64,000 nucleotides of DNA from Thiorhodovibrio winogradskyi (GTDB taxonomy: Bacteria > Pseudomonadota > Gammaproteobacteria > Chromatiales > Chromatiaceae), in the NCBI RefSeq assembly GCF_036208045.1, contig NZ_CP121472.1, positions 1,747,531 through 1,811,530 of the forward strand, given 5' to 3'. The stretch's first letter is position 1. Each line of letters opens with the position of its first letter. Below are positions 45,905-57,120 of the stretch, one piece after another. Under the pieces are notes generated by a model, which was not told where the DNA came from, made no database searches, and was given only the letters and a program-made list of their open reading frames with translations. A program made the position numbers and the translations under genes.

Positions 45905-48313
45905 TCATGGTTTAAGTGCGCGCAAATGGGCGGCAAATTCTTCCGACGGCACGAAGCCAACGAGGCGGAAACCGCGCAACTCGCTGCCGGAGGAGTCGAA
46001 AAACAGTATCGCCGGCGGGCCGGGTATGCCGAAGCGCTCCTGCATCAGGGCTCTGTCCTCGGCATCGTTGGCGGTCACATCGGCCTGCAGCAGAACAAAA
46101 CCCGCCATGGCGGCCTGAACCTCGGGCTCGGGGAAGGTATAACGCTCCATCTCCTTGCAGGATACACACCAGTCGGCATAGAAGTCGAGCATCAGGGGTT
46201 GGCCCTTGGCCGCGGCGGCGGCCAGTTCACGCTCCAGATCGGCGACCGTCTTGATGCGTTTGAACTCGGCCTGGGCGCTGCTTTGCGCGCCACCGACCGG
46301 CATCAGCCCGCGCAGGGGTTGCAGCGTATCGCGCCCGCCGGCGGCGGTGCCGACCAGCATCAGGGCGCCATAGATCAGCAGGCTGATACCCAGGCCTTTC
46401 CATAGATTGCGCCAGCCACTGGCCTGCACGGGCAGGGGCTCGAGCGCGCCCAGATACACCGCCGAGGCAATCAGCAGCAGCCCCCAGAGCGCCATTGCCA
46501 TGGCCGCCGGTAGGATGCGCTCGAGCAACATGATCGCCACGGCCAGCAGCAGCACGCCGAACACGGCCTTGACTGCATCCATCCAGCCACCGGCGCGCGG
46601 CAGTAGCTTGCCGGCAGAGGTGCCAATGAGTAGCAGAGGCGCGCCCATGCCGAGCCCAAGTCCAAACAGGGCAAAAAAGCCGAGCACCGCATCACCGGTC
46701 TTGCCGATAAAAATGAGCGCGCCCATCAGCGGTGGGGCGACACAGGGGCCAACAATCAAAGCCGAGAGAACACCCATGATGGCCGCGCCGATCAGGGTGC
46801 CACCCTGTTGCTTGTTGCTCAGTTCCGTCAGCCGGGTTTGCAGGCTGCTGGGCAGTTGCAGCTCGTAGAAGCCGAACATCGACAACGCTAGGGCGACGAA
46901 AATGCCGGCGAAGAGCGTCAGCACCCAGGGAGTCTGGAATGCGGCCTGCAGGTTGGCGCCAAAGAGCCCGGCAATCAGGCCGACGATGGCGTAGGTGAGC
47001 GCCATGGCCAGCACATAGGCCAGCGACAGCATGAAGGCCTGGCGGGTGGTGATGCCCTTGCCCTGACCGGCAATGATGCCCGAGAGAATGGGAATCATCG
47101 GGAAGACGCATGGGGTCAAGGCCAGCAATAGCCCGAGACCGAAGAAGAGTGCCAGGGCACCGAAGATGCCGGTTTTTGCCAGCCGCGCGGCAATCTGGTC
47201 CTGCTCGGAGACACGCGCTATCTCCGCCTGGGGCGCGGTGGCTGTGGGGGGTTGTGCGCTGGCCAGAGTTCGCGCATCCGCCACAGCTTGCGAATCAGCC
47301 AGCTCGGTGGTCGGCGGCAAGGCCAGGGTGATGGTCTTGGTCACCGGCGGATAACAGATGCCGCGTTCGGCGCAGCCCTGGAAGCTGGCGGTCAAGCGAA
47401 TGTCGCTCGCCTCGCCGCGAGTGCGCAGCAGCGGTAGCTCGGCGCTCAGAAGGCCCTGGTAGATGGCGACATCGCCGATGCTGCCGTCCGGGCGCACGGT
47501 GTTGGCCTTGATCTCAGCCTCGGGCAAAGCGAGTTCGCCAAGTCGCACGCCCGCGGCCTCGGCGCTCTCTGGGGTGAGTTCCAGCGTGATCTTGTCACGA
47601 TATAAAAAGGTCTCGGGCGCGATCATCCAGCGCAGTTCCAGCCGGTTGGGTGACTTGATGTCGGCTGAAAAAACAAAGGCTTCCTCGGCTGGGAGAATGT
47701 CGTGCTCACCAGCGAAGCCGCGACGAGCACTGGTAACGAGCGCATTGAGCGGGTTGGAGGCGGGCCTCGAGTCAGAGGCAGGGCTGGTTGCCGGATTGGG
47801 CGCCTGCTGGGCGGCTGAATCAAGGGCAGGCAGGTCAAGCTCGAGCGCGACTTCCTCGGGCGGATAGCAGAAGCCGGCATCGGCGCAGCCTTGAAAGCGC
47901 GCGAGCAGTGTTAGGCGCCCAGCAGCGCTGTCGGCGCGCTCAAGCGGAATTCGTATCTCTATCTGATTTCGATAAATCTCGACCTCGCCGAAGAACTGAT
48001 CCTGCCGGATTTCGCCCGACGGAAGCCGCGGCTGGCCCAAACTCACCCCGGGTGTCTCGCTGCGGAAGCGGAGCTTGCCCTGGTACAGGTAATAGCCGGG
48101 GGCAATCCGCCAGCGCACGGCTATTTCGTCGGGGCCAAGAGCTTCGGCCGCGGGTTGAAAGGCCTGCTGAACTGGCAGGAAATCCGCCCATGCCGGTCCA
48201 CTCAGACTCGTTACCAGCCCCGCGACCAGCATCCAGAGGCCAAGCCAGCCAGACGCGGATGAGGATCGCCCAGGGCGTGGGGCTTGGTTGTGGTGTGCTT
48301 TTTGGTTGGGCAT
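45905..48313 (-). CDS. dsbD: Thiol:disulfide interchange protein DsbD with two N-terminal domains
   Basis: DsbD passes electrons from cytoplasmic thioredoxin to periplasmic thiol proteins. The 802-residue form (ATG 48313, overlapping the cutA stop as TGATG) has a signal peptide, then two tandem alpha domains (about 45-175 and 195-345), each with the redox pair: FQGCADAGFCYPP and FQGCAERGICYPP. Eight hydrophobic segments follow (about 385-630), with the membrane Cys in LALTPCVFPM and VGPCVAPPL. The C-terminal thioredoxin-like gamma domain has DWCVSCKEME. E. coli DsbD has only one alpha domain, so the protein is about 230 residues longer than usual. Confidence 0.94.
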   Translation of the reverse strand: MPNQKAHHNQAPRPGRSSSASGWLGLWMLVAGLVTSLSGPAWADFLPVQQAFQPAAEALGPDEIAVRWRIAPGYYLYQGKLRFRSETPGVSLGQPRLPSGEIRQDQFFGEVEIYRNQIEIRIPLERADSAAGRLTLLARFQGCADAGFCYPPEEVALELDLPALDSAAQQAPNPATSPASDSRPASNPLNALVTSARRGFAGEHDILPAEEAFVFSADIKSPNRLELRWMIAPETFLYRDKITLELTPESAEAAGVRLGELALPEAEIKANTVRPDGSIGDVAIYQGLLSAELPLLRTRGEASDIRLTASFQGCAERGICYPPVTKTITLALPPTTELADSQAVADARTLASAQPPTATAPQAEIARVSEQDQIAARLAKTGIFGALALFFGLGLLLALTPCVFPMIPILSGIIAGQGKGITTRQAFMLSLAYVLAMALTYAIVGLIAGLFGANLQAAFQTPWVLTLFAGIFVALALSMFGFYELQLPSSLQTRLTELSNKQQGGTLIGAAIMGVLSALIVGPCVAPPLMGALIFIGKTGDAVLGFFALFGLGLGMGAPLLLIGTSAGKLLPRAGGWMDAVKAVFGVLLLAVAIMLLERILPAAMAMALWGLLLIASAVYLGALEPLPVQASGWRNLWKGLGISLLIYGALMLVGTAAGGRDTLQPLRGLMPVGGAQSSAQAEFKRIKTVADLERELAAAAAKGQPLMLDFYADWCVSCKEMERYTFPEPEVQAAMAGFVLLQADVTANDAEDRALMQERFGIPGPPAILFFDSSGSELRGFRLVGFVPSEEFAAHLRALKP

Positions 48314-48639
48314 CACGTGCTTTTGGTGCATGTGTCAATCCATTCCAGATAGTGATCCGATCCCGCGATAACAGGCACGACAATAAACTCAGGCACCTCG
48401 TAAGGATGTTCGGTCAAGATACGCGCCTCAAGTGCGTGCAAACGTGCCTGCGTTGTCTTGATCATCAGCAGGGTCTCGGCATCCTGGCACAGATCCCCTT
48501 CCCAGAGGTAAAAGGAGGTTGCGCCCGGCAGCAGGGAGACGCAGGCGGCCAGACCTTCTTTGACTAGCAGCGTGGCGATGCGCTCGGCGCATGCAGCGTC
48601 GGGACAGGTGCAGTAGGCGATGCAGGGTGGCGATGACAT
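48313..48639 (-). CDS. cutA: CutA family divalent-ion tolerance protein
   Basis: A 108-residue CutA1 trimer protein linked to copper and divalent-cation tolerance; the exact molecular role is uncertain. It has the family pattern YCTCPDAACAERIA, GLAACVSLLPG, FYLWEGDL and the closing segment HPYEVPEFI. I chose ATG 48639; a frame back to 48690 is not family-like. Its stop codon overlaps the dsbD start, matching the cutA-dsbD arrangement of gammaproteobacteria. Confidence 0.94.
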   Translation of the reverse strand: MSSPPCIAYCTCPDAACAERIATLLVKEGLAACVSLLPGATSFYLWEGDLCQDAETLLMIKTTQARLHALEARILTEHPYEVPEFIVVPVIAGSDHYLEWIDTCTKST

Positions 48640-48897
48640 TGGCGAGAATCCCTGTGGCGGCTGGTTGAGTCGGGACAATTGGCCGAGCATTCTAGACCAT
48701 AGCGGTGCGCGCGCGCCGGCTTAAGGCAGTTGTGAAGGCGAGCCAAGCTTTCCGGGTTGGGGGATTGCGCTAGTCGGCTCCGCGGTCTATGGTCGCGGAT
48801 CAAGCGTTGCCGCCGCGATTTTGTCTTGATGTTGGTCCGATGCCGGCTTGGCGCCGGTTTCGGTGATGGTGGCGATCATTCATTCATCCACTGCTTT

Positions 48898-49332
48898 GTG
48901 AGCTCCATTGTGCTTTGGTTTTTTTTGTTATTCGTCGGCACGCCCCTGATCGAGCTGTATTTTTTGCTCAAGGTGGGGTCCATCATCGGGGCGCTGCCAA
49001 CCATTTTGTTGTCGATCTTTACCGCGGCGCTGGGTGGCTACCTGGTGCGTGAGCAAGGGCTGTCGGTGCTGATGCGGGTGCGGACCATGCTTGACCAGGG
49101 CGTGATGCCGGCGTTCGAGGTGCTTGATGGCGCCATTTTGCTGCTGTGCGGGTTTTCGCTCTTGCTGCCGGGCTTTGTGACCGATGCCGTGGGTTTTCTG
49201 CTGTTGGTGCCGCCCCTGCGTCACTGGTTAATCCGCCGTTATATCGCGGTGACGCCAGCTGCCGGCGATGTGAGTGTGCACAGCTCCCGGCAGGACTACA
49301 TCGAGGTGGATTATCGGCGCGAGGATGACTGA
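48898..49332 (+). CDS. fxsA: FxsA family membrane protein
   Basis: FxsA is a small inner-membrane protein whose overproduction affects exclusion of phage T7 by F plasmid in E. coli; its normal role is unclear. The product has hydrophobic segments around LWFFLLFVGTPLIELYFLL, ALPTILLSIFTAALGGYLV and ILLLCGFSLLLPGFVTDAVG, the last a family signature. The frame opens earlier, but residues before the first segment are not typical; I favour GTG 48898 (or 48910), with no strong ribosome site for either. It is divergent from cutA and overlaps the convergent glycosyltransferase gene by 22 bp. Confidence 0.88.
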   Translation: MSSIVLWFFLLFVGTPLIELYFLLKVGSIIGALPTILLSIFTAALGGYLVREQGLSVLMRVRTMLDQGVMPAFEVLDGAILLLCGFSLLLPGFVTDAVGFLLLVPPLRHWLIRRYIAVTPAAGDVSVHSSRQDYIEVDYRREDD

Positions 49333-50468
49333 CCTCGTATCCTCTGAATGAGCTCCAGATAACGGCCGGCGCTGATGTCCGCCTGATAGTCGCTGACTGC
49401 CGCGCGCAGGGTCTCGGCGGGCAGGGGCGCATCCAGGGTCGCGGCCATGGCCTGTGCCAGTGCGTGGGCATCGCCGACTGGCACCAAGGGGCCAAAGCGA
49501 CCCTGCCGCAGGATCTCGGCTGGTCCGCTCGGGCAGTCGGTGGCAACCGCTGGGGTGCCCAAAGCCAGGGCCTCGGTCAGCGCATTGGGTGATCCCTCCC
49601 AGGCAGAGGAGAGCGCAAGCAGGTTGGCGCGCGCGATAAAGGGGTAGGGATTGGCGAGAAACCCCGGAAGATCGACCGACTCGCTCAGGCCAAGTTCGGC
49701 AATCAATCCTTCCAGTTCCGGGCGTTTGGCTCCTTCTCCCAGAATGATCAGCCGGCACGGACGCTGTTGTCTGAGCTGGGCAAAGGCGCGGATCAGGGTC
49801 GGGAAGTCCTTCTGCCGCTGCAGGCGACCGATACCCAGGATGACTGGGATCACGGGCGTTTGCGCCGGTTCGCGCTCCGCGTGCCGCAGCCAGGGGTGAG
49901 GGCAGGGCGCTTGCGCGCGCTCGGCAAGCGCGGGCGTGATCACCGGGTTGCGCACTACATGGATGCGCTCGGCGGGCAGGCGGGCAAGGGTTCTCACATC
50001 CTCGGCAACGCCCGCGGATACCGCGACAATGCCCTCGATATGCGGATAGAGCCAGCGGATGAGCCCATAGCGCAACCAGCGCTCCGCGGCCGAGCGAGCG
50101 GCCATGGCGGTCGACAGGTGGGTCCCCAGGCGCAGCAGGATGGCGGTGTCGACCCCGGCCAGGGCGCGCGCCATGACCGCGCTGCGCCCGGCCCTGTCCT
50201 TGGCCACCAGCAGGGCGGCGGGGCGTGCCCGCCGCAGATAAAGCGCGAGGGCCGGGATGGCAAGCTGGCTGTGGCGCCCGGCGAGCCGACGCTGGCGAAT
50301 GCCGGGTGGGAGGTCCCGCAGATAGGCTGAGTTCGCGCGCAGCAGCAGCAGATCAACCCTTATGCCACGGGCATCGAAGGCGATCAACAGGTTGATCAGC
50401 ATGCGCTCCACCCCGCCGTTGCCGGAAAAGGACGCGAGCACGGCGATGGAGTCGGGGTGGGGCGACAT
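49311..50468 (-). CDS. GT4-type glycosyltransferase
   Basis: A 385-residue GT-B fold transferase of family 4. The N-terminal domain begins with FSGNGGVERMLINLL, the C-terminal domain has ILGIGRLQRQKDFPTLIRAF and the donor-binding stretch SSAWEGSPNALTEALALGTP with both Glu of the E-x7-E motif. It likely transfers a sugar from a nucleotide donor to a surface glycan or exopolysaccharide; neither donor nor acceptor can be told. It stands alone between fxsA and the protease gene, its end overlapping fxsA by 22 bp. Confidence 0.9.
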   Translation of the reverse strand: MSPHPDSIAVLASFSGNGGVERMLINLLIAFDARGIRVDLLLLRANSAYLRDLPPGIRQRRLAGRHSQLAIPALALYLRRARPAALLVAKDRAGRSAVMARALAGVDTAILLRLGTHLSTAMAARSAAERWLRYGLIRWLYPHIEGIVAVSAGVAEDVRTLARLPAERIHVVRNPVITPALAERAQAPCPHPWLRHAEREPAQTPVIPVILGIGRLQRQKDFPTLIRAFAQLRQQRPCRLIILGEGAKRPELEGLIAELGLSESVDLPGFLANPYPFIARANLLALSSAWEGSPNALTEALALGTPAVATDCPSGPAEILRQGRFGPLVPVGDAHALAQAMAATLDAPLPAETLRAAVSDYQADISAGRYLELIQRIRGQSSSRR

Positions 50469-50521
50469 TCGTCTCTCCCGAGGCGGTCTTGTCGGACTTG
50501 AAGTGGCCAGCCCTGAAGGGG

Positions 50522-52207
50522 TCAGCCCTGAAAAGGCACGGGTACAAAGCGCTGCTGGCCGTCCTGTTCAACGCGCAGCAACACTGACGGGCGGCCCTGA
50601 GCGGCCACATCGCGAATCAGGCCGACGACCTGCTCTGGAGTGCTCACCTGTTGCTGCCCAACCATTGAAATCACGGTGCCGGCGCGAATGCCGGCGCGAG
50701 CCGCCGGGCCGTTCGGCTCGACCTCCGCGACCAGGACGCCCGTGGTGTCCGCGCGCAAGTTGTACTGACGCCGACCCTCGGGCGTGATTGGCGTCAGATA
50801 CACGCCCAGGCGTGCCTGGTCGCTGCCGTTGTTCGGGCTGCTGGCCGCGAGTTGGCCATCGCCCGGCATCTGACCAATGGTCACGGGCAGGGTCAGGTCT
50901 TTGCCGCCCCGCATCAGTTCAACCCGCGCCTTCGTGCCAGCCTCCAGGCTGGCAATCAGGCGGGTGAGATCCCGATAGTCTTCCATGGGTTGGCCGGATA
51001 CGCCCAGTATCACGTCCCCGTTGCGCAGGCCCGCGGCCGCGGCCGGGCCCTCGGGCAGGACGTCGGTCACCAGCACACCCTTGCGGTCCGGCAAGCCAAG
51101 GCTGGAGGCGACTTCATCGGTGACAGGTTGGATTTGCACGCCCAGCCAGCCGCGATCCACATGGCCCTTGGTGCGCAAATCCGCGACGATGCTCGACACC
51201 GTCTCGGCCGGGATGGCGAAGCCAATGCCGATGTTGCCGCCGCTCGGGGAGAAAATGGCGGTGTTGACCCCAATCACCCGACCGCTGGCGTCGAACAATG
51301 GCCCGCCCGAATTGCCGCGATTGATAGGCGCGTCGATTTGCAGATAATCATCATAGGGGCCGGAGTTGATGTCGCGTCCGCGCGCCGAGATAATCCCGGC
51401 GCTGACCGAGCCACCAAGCCCGAAGGGATTGCCCACCGCCAGCACCCAGTCGCCGACCCGGGCACCCGCGGCACTGCCAAGCTGAACCGCGGTCAAAGGT
51501 GTTTGTGGCTCGATCTTAATCAGCGCCAGATCGGTCTTGGGGTCGCGGCCAATCAAGGTTGCCTGGTATTCATCGGCGTTGTTCAAAGTGACCCGGATGC
51601 GCTCGGCACCCTCGACCACGTGATTGTTGGTGACGATATAGCCCGCTGGGTCGATGATAAAGCCGGAACCTTCCCCTTCGCGCGGCATGGAGAAGCCGGG
51701 CTCGGCATGAAAGCGGCGGAAAAACTCCGACAGCGGAGAGTCTTCGGGCAGTCCGGGTGGCAGAACGGGCGGGAGACCGGAAGCGCCAGAGTGACCTCCG
51801 CGGACTGATTGTTCAACGCTAATGTTCACCACTGCATCGACCACCTGTTCGACAATGTCCGCAAAACTGGGCGCTGCCATGGTGACCGGTGGTGGCATGG
51901 TGGTGCGCATCACTGCTTCCGACTCCGCTGCCGCGCGCACCGGGCCGGGGGCGATCAAGGCCATTACAAGGAGACCGAGCATCAGGAAAGCCGCTGTTGT
52001 CAGTTCGGCACGGTGGTCCTTGGCGAGTGTTACCGCCTTGTTCGACGGGCGTGGATGTTTGGCAAGGCTCGAGTTGCAGCCGGTGCGGACAGCTCGCGGC
52101 CTGGCTGCGCCAAGACCTGAGGCAAGGCCTGAGGTAAGACCAGTTGTAAAGCCAGTTGTTAAGCAGAATCGCATCTGAGTCATAGTGTTCATGGCCTGCA
52201 TTGTCAC
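50522..52207 (-). CDS. degQ: DegP/DegQ-type periplasmic serine protease (HtrA family)
   Basis: A 561-residue HtrA-family protease. The trypsin-like domain shows the triad: His in VTNNHVVEG, Asp in KTDLALIKI and Ser in RGNSGGPLFD. Two PDZ domains follow (about 350-440 and 465-555) with WLGVQIQPVTDE and GPAARAGIRAG. A hydrophobic signal (AAFLMLGLLVMALIAPGPVRAAA) lies at about residues 73-95, preceded by an atypical Thr/Gly-rich N-terminus (residues about 17-35). The true start may be one of several Met codons (52207, 52192, 52174); none has a strong ribosome site. It should act in envelope protein quality control. The symbol degQ stands for the group (degP/degQ/mucD). Confidence 0.93.
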   Translation of the reverse strand: MTMQAMNTMTQMRFCLTTGFTTGLTSGLASGLGAARPRAVRTGCNSSLAKHPRPSNKAVTLAKDHRAELTTAAFLMLGLLVMALIAPGPVRAAAESEAVMRTTMPPPVTMAAPSFADIVEQVVDAVVNISVEQSVRGGHSGASGLPPVLPPGLPEDSPLSEFFRRFHAEPGFSMPREGEGSGFIIDPAGYIVTNNHVVEGAERIRVTLNNADEYQATLIGRDPKTDLALIKIEPQTPLTAVQLGSAAGARVGDWVLAVGNPFGLGGSVSAGIISARGRDINSGPYDDYLQIDAPINRGNSGGPLFDASGRVIGVNTAIFSPSGGNIGIGFAIPAETVSSIVADLRTKGHVDRGWLGVQIQPVTDEVASSLGLPDRKGVLVTDVLPEGPAAAAGLRNGDVILGVSGQPMEDYRDLTRLIASLEAGTKARVELMRGGKDLTLPVTIGQMPGDGQLAASSPNNGSDQARLGVYLTPITPEGRRQYNLRADTTGVLVAEVEPNGPAARAGIRAGTVISMVGQQQVSTPEQVVGLIRDVAAQGRPSVLLRVEQDGQQRFVPVPFQG

Positions 52208-52473
52208 TTGTATTGGTTTGCTTTTGGCAGGATTGTCATGGTAGTCGCCTTAACGCGGCTTTTCCCGCACATTACCGATTTTTCATCTTGACGTCTTCCG
52301 TACCTGTTTGGACTGACGGCAAAGCGATGGCGGAGCGCGGTCATTTGCAGCACAATGCACCGACATATCGGGTATGGGCTATTCCGGACCCACTGCGGGT
52401 GGTCAAGGGGTCGCACGCGTTGAGCCTTGGGATGAATGCGGGATGAACGCGGGATGAATGGGGAGATCCGCCG
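52208..52473. promoter_or_regulatory. Divergent intergenic region
   Basis: This stretch separates the minus-strand protease gene and the plus-strand small protein gene. It should contain both promoters. A stress-sigma (RpoE) promoter would be expected for the protease, but I cannot place one with confidence. Confidence 0.25.
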
Positions 52474-52662
52474 ATGGCCGAGCTGGAACAGATTGAAATG
52501 TCGCGCTATCGTCATGAACTCCTGCTCGACCTGCGCCATTTGGTGAAAAAATATTCCCGCATCATGGCTTGGGAAGTCCCGGAACTAGACGAACAACGCG
52601 CTAATCGGCTTCTGATCGAGGCGATGCGTGACGCCTTCAAGGAGATCGACCCGGATCCCTGA
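52474..52662 (+). CDS. Small conserved hypothetical protein
   Basis: A 62-residue acidic, helical protein (MAELEQIEMSRYRHELLLDL at the start). A good ribosome site (GGGGAG) lies about ten bases upstream of ATG 52474. No signal peptide, membrane segment or metal motif is visible. I do not recognise the family. It sits between the protease and the L,D-transpeptidase genes, with no clear operon partner. Confidence 0.5.
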   Translation: MAELEQIEMSRYRHELLLDLRHLVKKYSRIMAWEVPELDEQRANRLLIEAMRDAFKEIDPDP

Positions 52663-52832
52663 GTCGCGGATGCTTGAGCGCCTCTGATGAGTACTTGAGT
52701 GCGTCTGAAAGGAGACCGCAAGGATGCGGAAATTTGTTTTGATTTCGCAAGCATGAACGGGGTAACGTGAAGCCCCGCTGGTGTTTGATTTTTGGCTGCT
52801 CTTGCAGCGATCAGGTTTGGGGTGATTGACGG

Positions 52833-54123
52833 ATGAACAACCTAACGGCCATGACCACTCGGAGGCCGCACTCTGTGGCGATCGGCTCTGCCGCAATCGC
52901 ATCTATTGGATTCGATCGCAAGAGCCTGCTGCTCGACGTGCTGCGGCTTTGTCTGCTCAGTGCGCTCCTGAGCGGCTGCACCCAGAGCCTGCCAGAGCGT
53001 GCGCAGCAGAAGGCTCCCGATGCCGAGCCTGAGCAGAGCGCGGAACAGAGCGCAGCCACTGCCACCACCGACCCCGAGGCAGAGGACGCGCCGCTGCCCT
53101 GGCCGCCACCCAACGGCGATATCCCGCAACCGCAGGAGGCCGCGGCGGTGGGCAAGATGTTCGAGTGGCATGGCGACGGCCGTCGCGTGAGTCGCATTGT
53201 GATCGACACCGACACCCAGCAGGCACGCTTCTTTGACGGTAAGGAGCTGGTGGGTTGGAGTACTGTGGCCACTGGCGTGTCCAGTCATCGCACGCCAACG
53301 GGTGAGTTCTCGATCCTTGAGAAGGTGGTGAACAAACGCTCCAATCTTTACGGCCGGATTTATGACGGTAACGGAAAACTCGTTAAGCGCAATGCGCGTG
53401 CCGGGAGCGATGCCGTCCCCTCTGGCGGGCGCTTTGTTGGCGCCAAAATGCCGCATTTCATGCGCATGACCTATGATGGCATCGGCATGCACGCCGGTCC
53501 TATCCCCAGACCAGGCAGTCCGGCGTCCCATGGTTGTATTCGCATGCCGTCGCAGCTCGCTGACCGGCTTTTCAAGCAGGTCGACGCGGGAACCCGGGTA
53601 ACAGTGATCGGCTCTCAGGGCCCAAGCTACGGCAATTATGCCGAACGGGTCAAAGCCCAGCAGGGCGAGGCGCGCGCGGCGCGTGCCGCGGCGCAGGCGC
53701 GTCGGGATGGCGATCCGCTCGGCGCGCTTGATGCCGAGATCGCGGCATTGCGTGGGGAGGATCTTCCGCCGCCGGCCAGCAGTGGTGATTCCGAAGCGGC
53801 CAGCAGCCCCAGCAGCCGTGGTTCGGAAGAAGAAACGACGGGTCGCCGCGCAACGCGCTCAACCGGCGATCAGCCATCTGATGCATCAGGCGCTGCAGGG
53901 ACTCAAGAAACCTTAGAGGCCTCCGGCAATGCACAACCCTCTGGTAGCGAGTCCCAGAATGTCCAGCCAGCAAGTGCCCAGCCAGTAAGTGCCCAGACCT
54001 CGAGTGATCAGACTTCGAGTGCCCAGCCTTCCAATGAAGAACCCCCGAGTGTCGCACCCTCTGGCTCGGACGAGAGCGCTCCTGGGGCCGAGGGTTCCCC
54101 TGCCTCACAGGCAGCAGGCTCAG

Positions 54124-54152
<29 letters not shown>
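52833..54152 (+). CDS. L,D-transpeptidase (YkuD) lipoprotein
   Basis: A 439-residue envelope enzyme that forms 3-3 peptidoglycan cross-links or links lipoproteins to peptidoglycan. The lipobox LLSALLSGC puts the lipid Cys at about residue 49. The YkuD domain (about 118-255) holds [19 protein letters not shown] with the catalytic Cys and both His. A long Ser/Gln/Pro/Ala-rich tail (about 290-439) with short repeats ([11 protein letters not shown]-like) extends beyond the usual enzyme. The last 29 bases overlap the convergent uvrB gene. A lipid anchor plus disordered tail suggests a spacer through the periplasm. Confidence 0.88.
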
Positions 54153-56142
<1,990 letters not shown>

Positions 56143-56631
56143 TCTGATGGTTGCCAGGAATTGGCTCGACGGATGCAGTTTGTGCTGGCAGTCTTGGCGC
56201 GGTGCATAGCCTCCAAAGCCAGATGCAGCGGGTAGCGGGAGTCAGGGATAAAAGCAGGTAGAGGATAAAAACGACCGCTAGGACCTTCCGCGCTTGGTCA
56301 TATCTGGCATGCTAGCCGAAAAATCGAGCGCAGCGAGGATAAAAACAAGCCGAACTGCCGAGGCCGCCGAACTGCTGAGACCGGCAGGTTGGAACAATGG
56401 CGCTGGTGCCACCAAGCTTGCGGGCTATCCGCCAGAGCATTGCAGCATGCCAGAGGGGGCGTCGCGTCAGTGGGGAGCGGCATTCAATGGGGGGGCAGAT
56501 CATGCTAACTCCGCCCCGAATTGTCTCGTCAAAAATGAGGGGGCTAACTGACTACGGTCTGGCAGCAATCGCGCGTCTATGGGCGTCGACGTCTTGCCGA
56601 TCATGACTCGTTCCAGTGCTATGATGGCTCC
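56143..56631. other. Gap upstream of uvrB without a clear gene
   Basis: This 489-bp stretch holds the uvrB promoter region and no open frame I would support. The part from about 56294 to 56600 has low-information frames on both strands and looks like degraded DNA next to the AAA-like fragment. Confidence 0.35.
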
Positions 56632-56814
56632 ATGCAGCCTAAGAAACTCCCCGTCTGCATCTCTACCTTCCGTTAGATTCGCGAGGAGGGTCATTATTAT
56701 GTGGACAAGACCGCCCATGCTCTTAGGCTGATCGCGCAGGGCAAGTATTCCTTTCTCTCCCGCCCACGTCGCTTTGGCAAATCGCTGTTGCTCGACACCA
56801 TAGCCGCAATCTGA
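56632..56814 (+). pseudogene. Remnant of an AAA-ATPase-like (PF09820-type) gene
   Basis: From ATG 56632 the plus strand reads MQPKKLPVCISTFR, a TAG stop, then IREEGHYYVDKTAHALRLI and GKYSFLSRPRRFGKSLLLDT, ending at TGA 56812. This is the N-terminus, including the Walker-A-like RRFGKS, of the predicted AAA-ATPase family common in mobile and gut-type genomes; intact members are several hundred residues. The in-frame stop and truncation mark it as a pseudogene. Confidence 0.65.
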
Positions 56815-57120
56815 TGGGGTTCGAAGTGAGCAGTGCTGGCGGTTCCGGCAATGGGTTATCCGCGACCTAACCGCTAAGAGAAAGAAATGTGGTATGTCCC
56901 CGCTGTCCCCGTTTCTCAACTTGGGGACTTGAAAAATCTCGGTTCCGATCCCTACCTTGGCTTCCGGCATGGAATTTGCCGAACAAGCCGCCTGTGCGTC
57001 CTCGCCGGCGCTCAGCGTCCGGCGCATGTTGTGAGCGCAGCGTTGCCATAATTTTTAGGCTCCCGCGATTTGAGGTGCGCGTGGAGTCCCTTGTTTCTGA
57101 TCGATTTGGAGGTTCCCGAT
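56815..57120. other. Gap between the AAA remnant and the glycosyltransferase
   Basis: This 306-bp stretch has no convincing gene. It ends with the ribosome site TTTGGAGG just before the ATG at 57121 and presumably contains the promoter for the glycosyltransferase-debranching pair. Confidence 0.35.
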
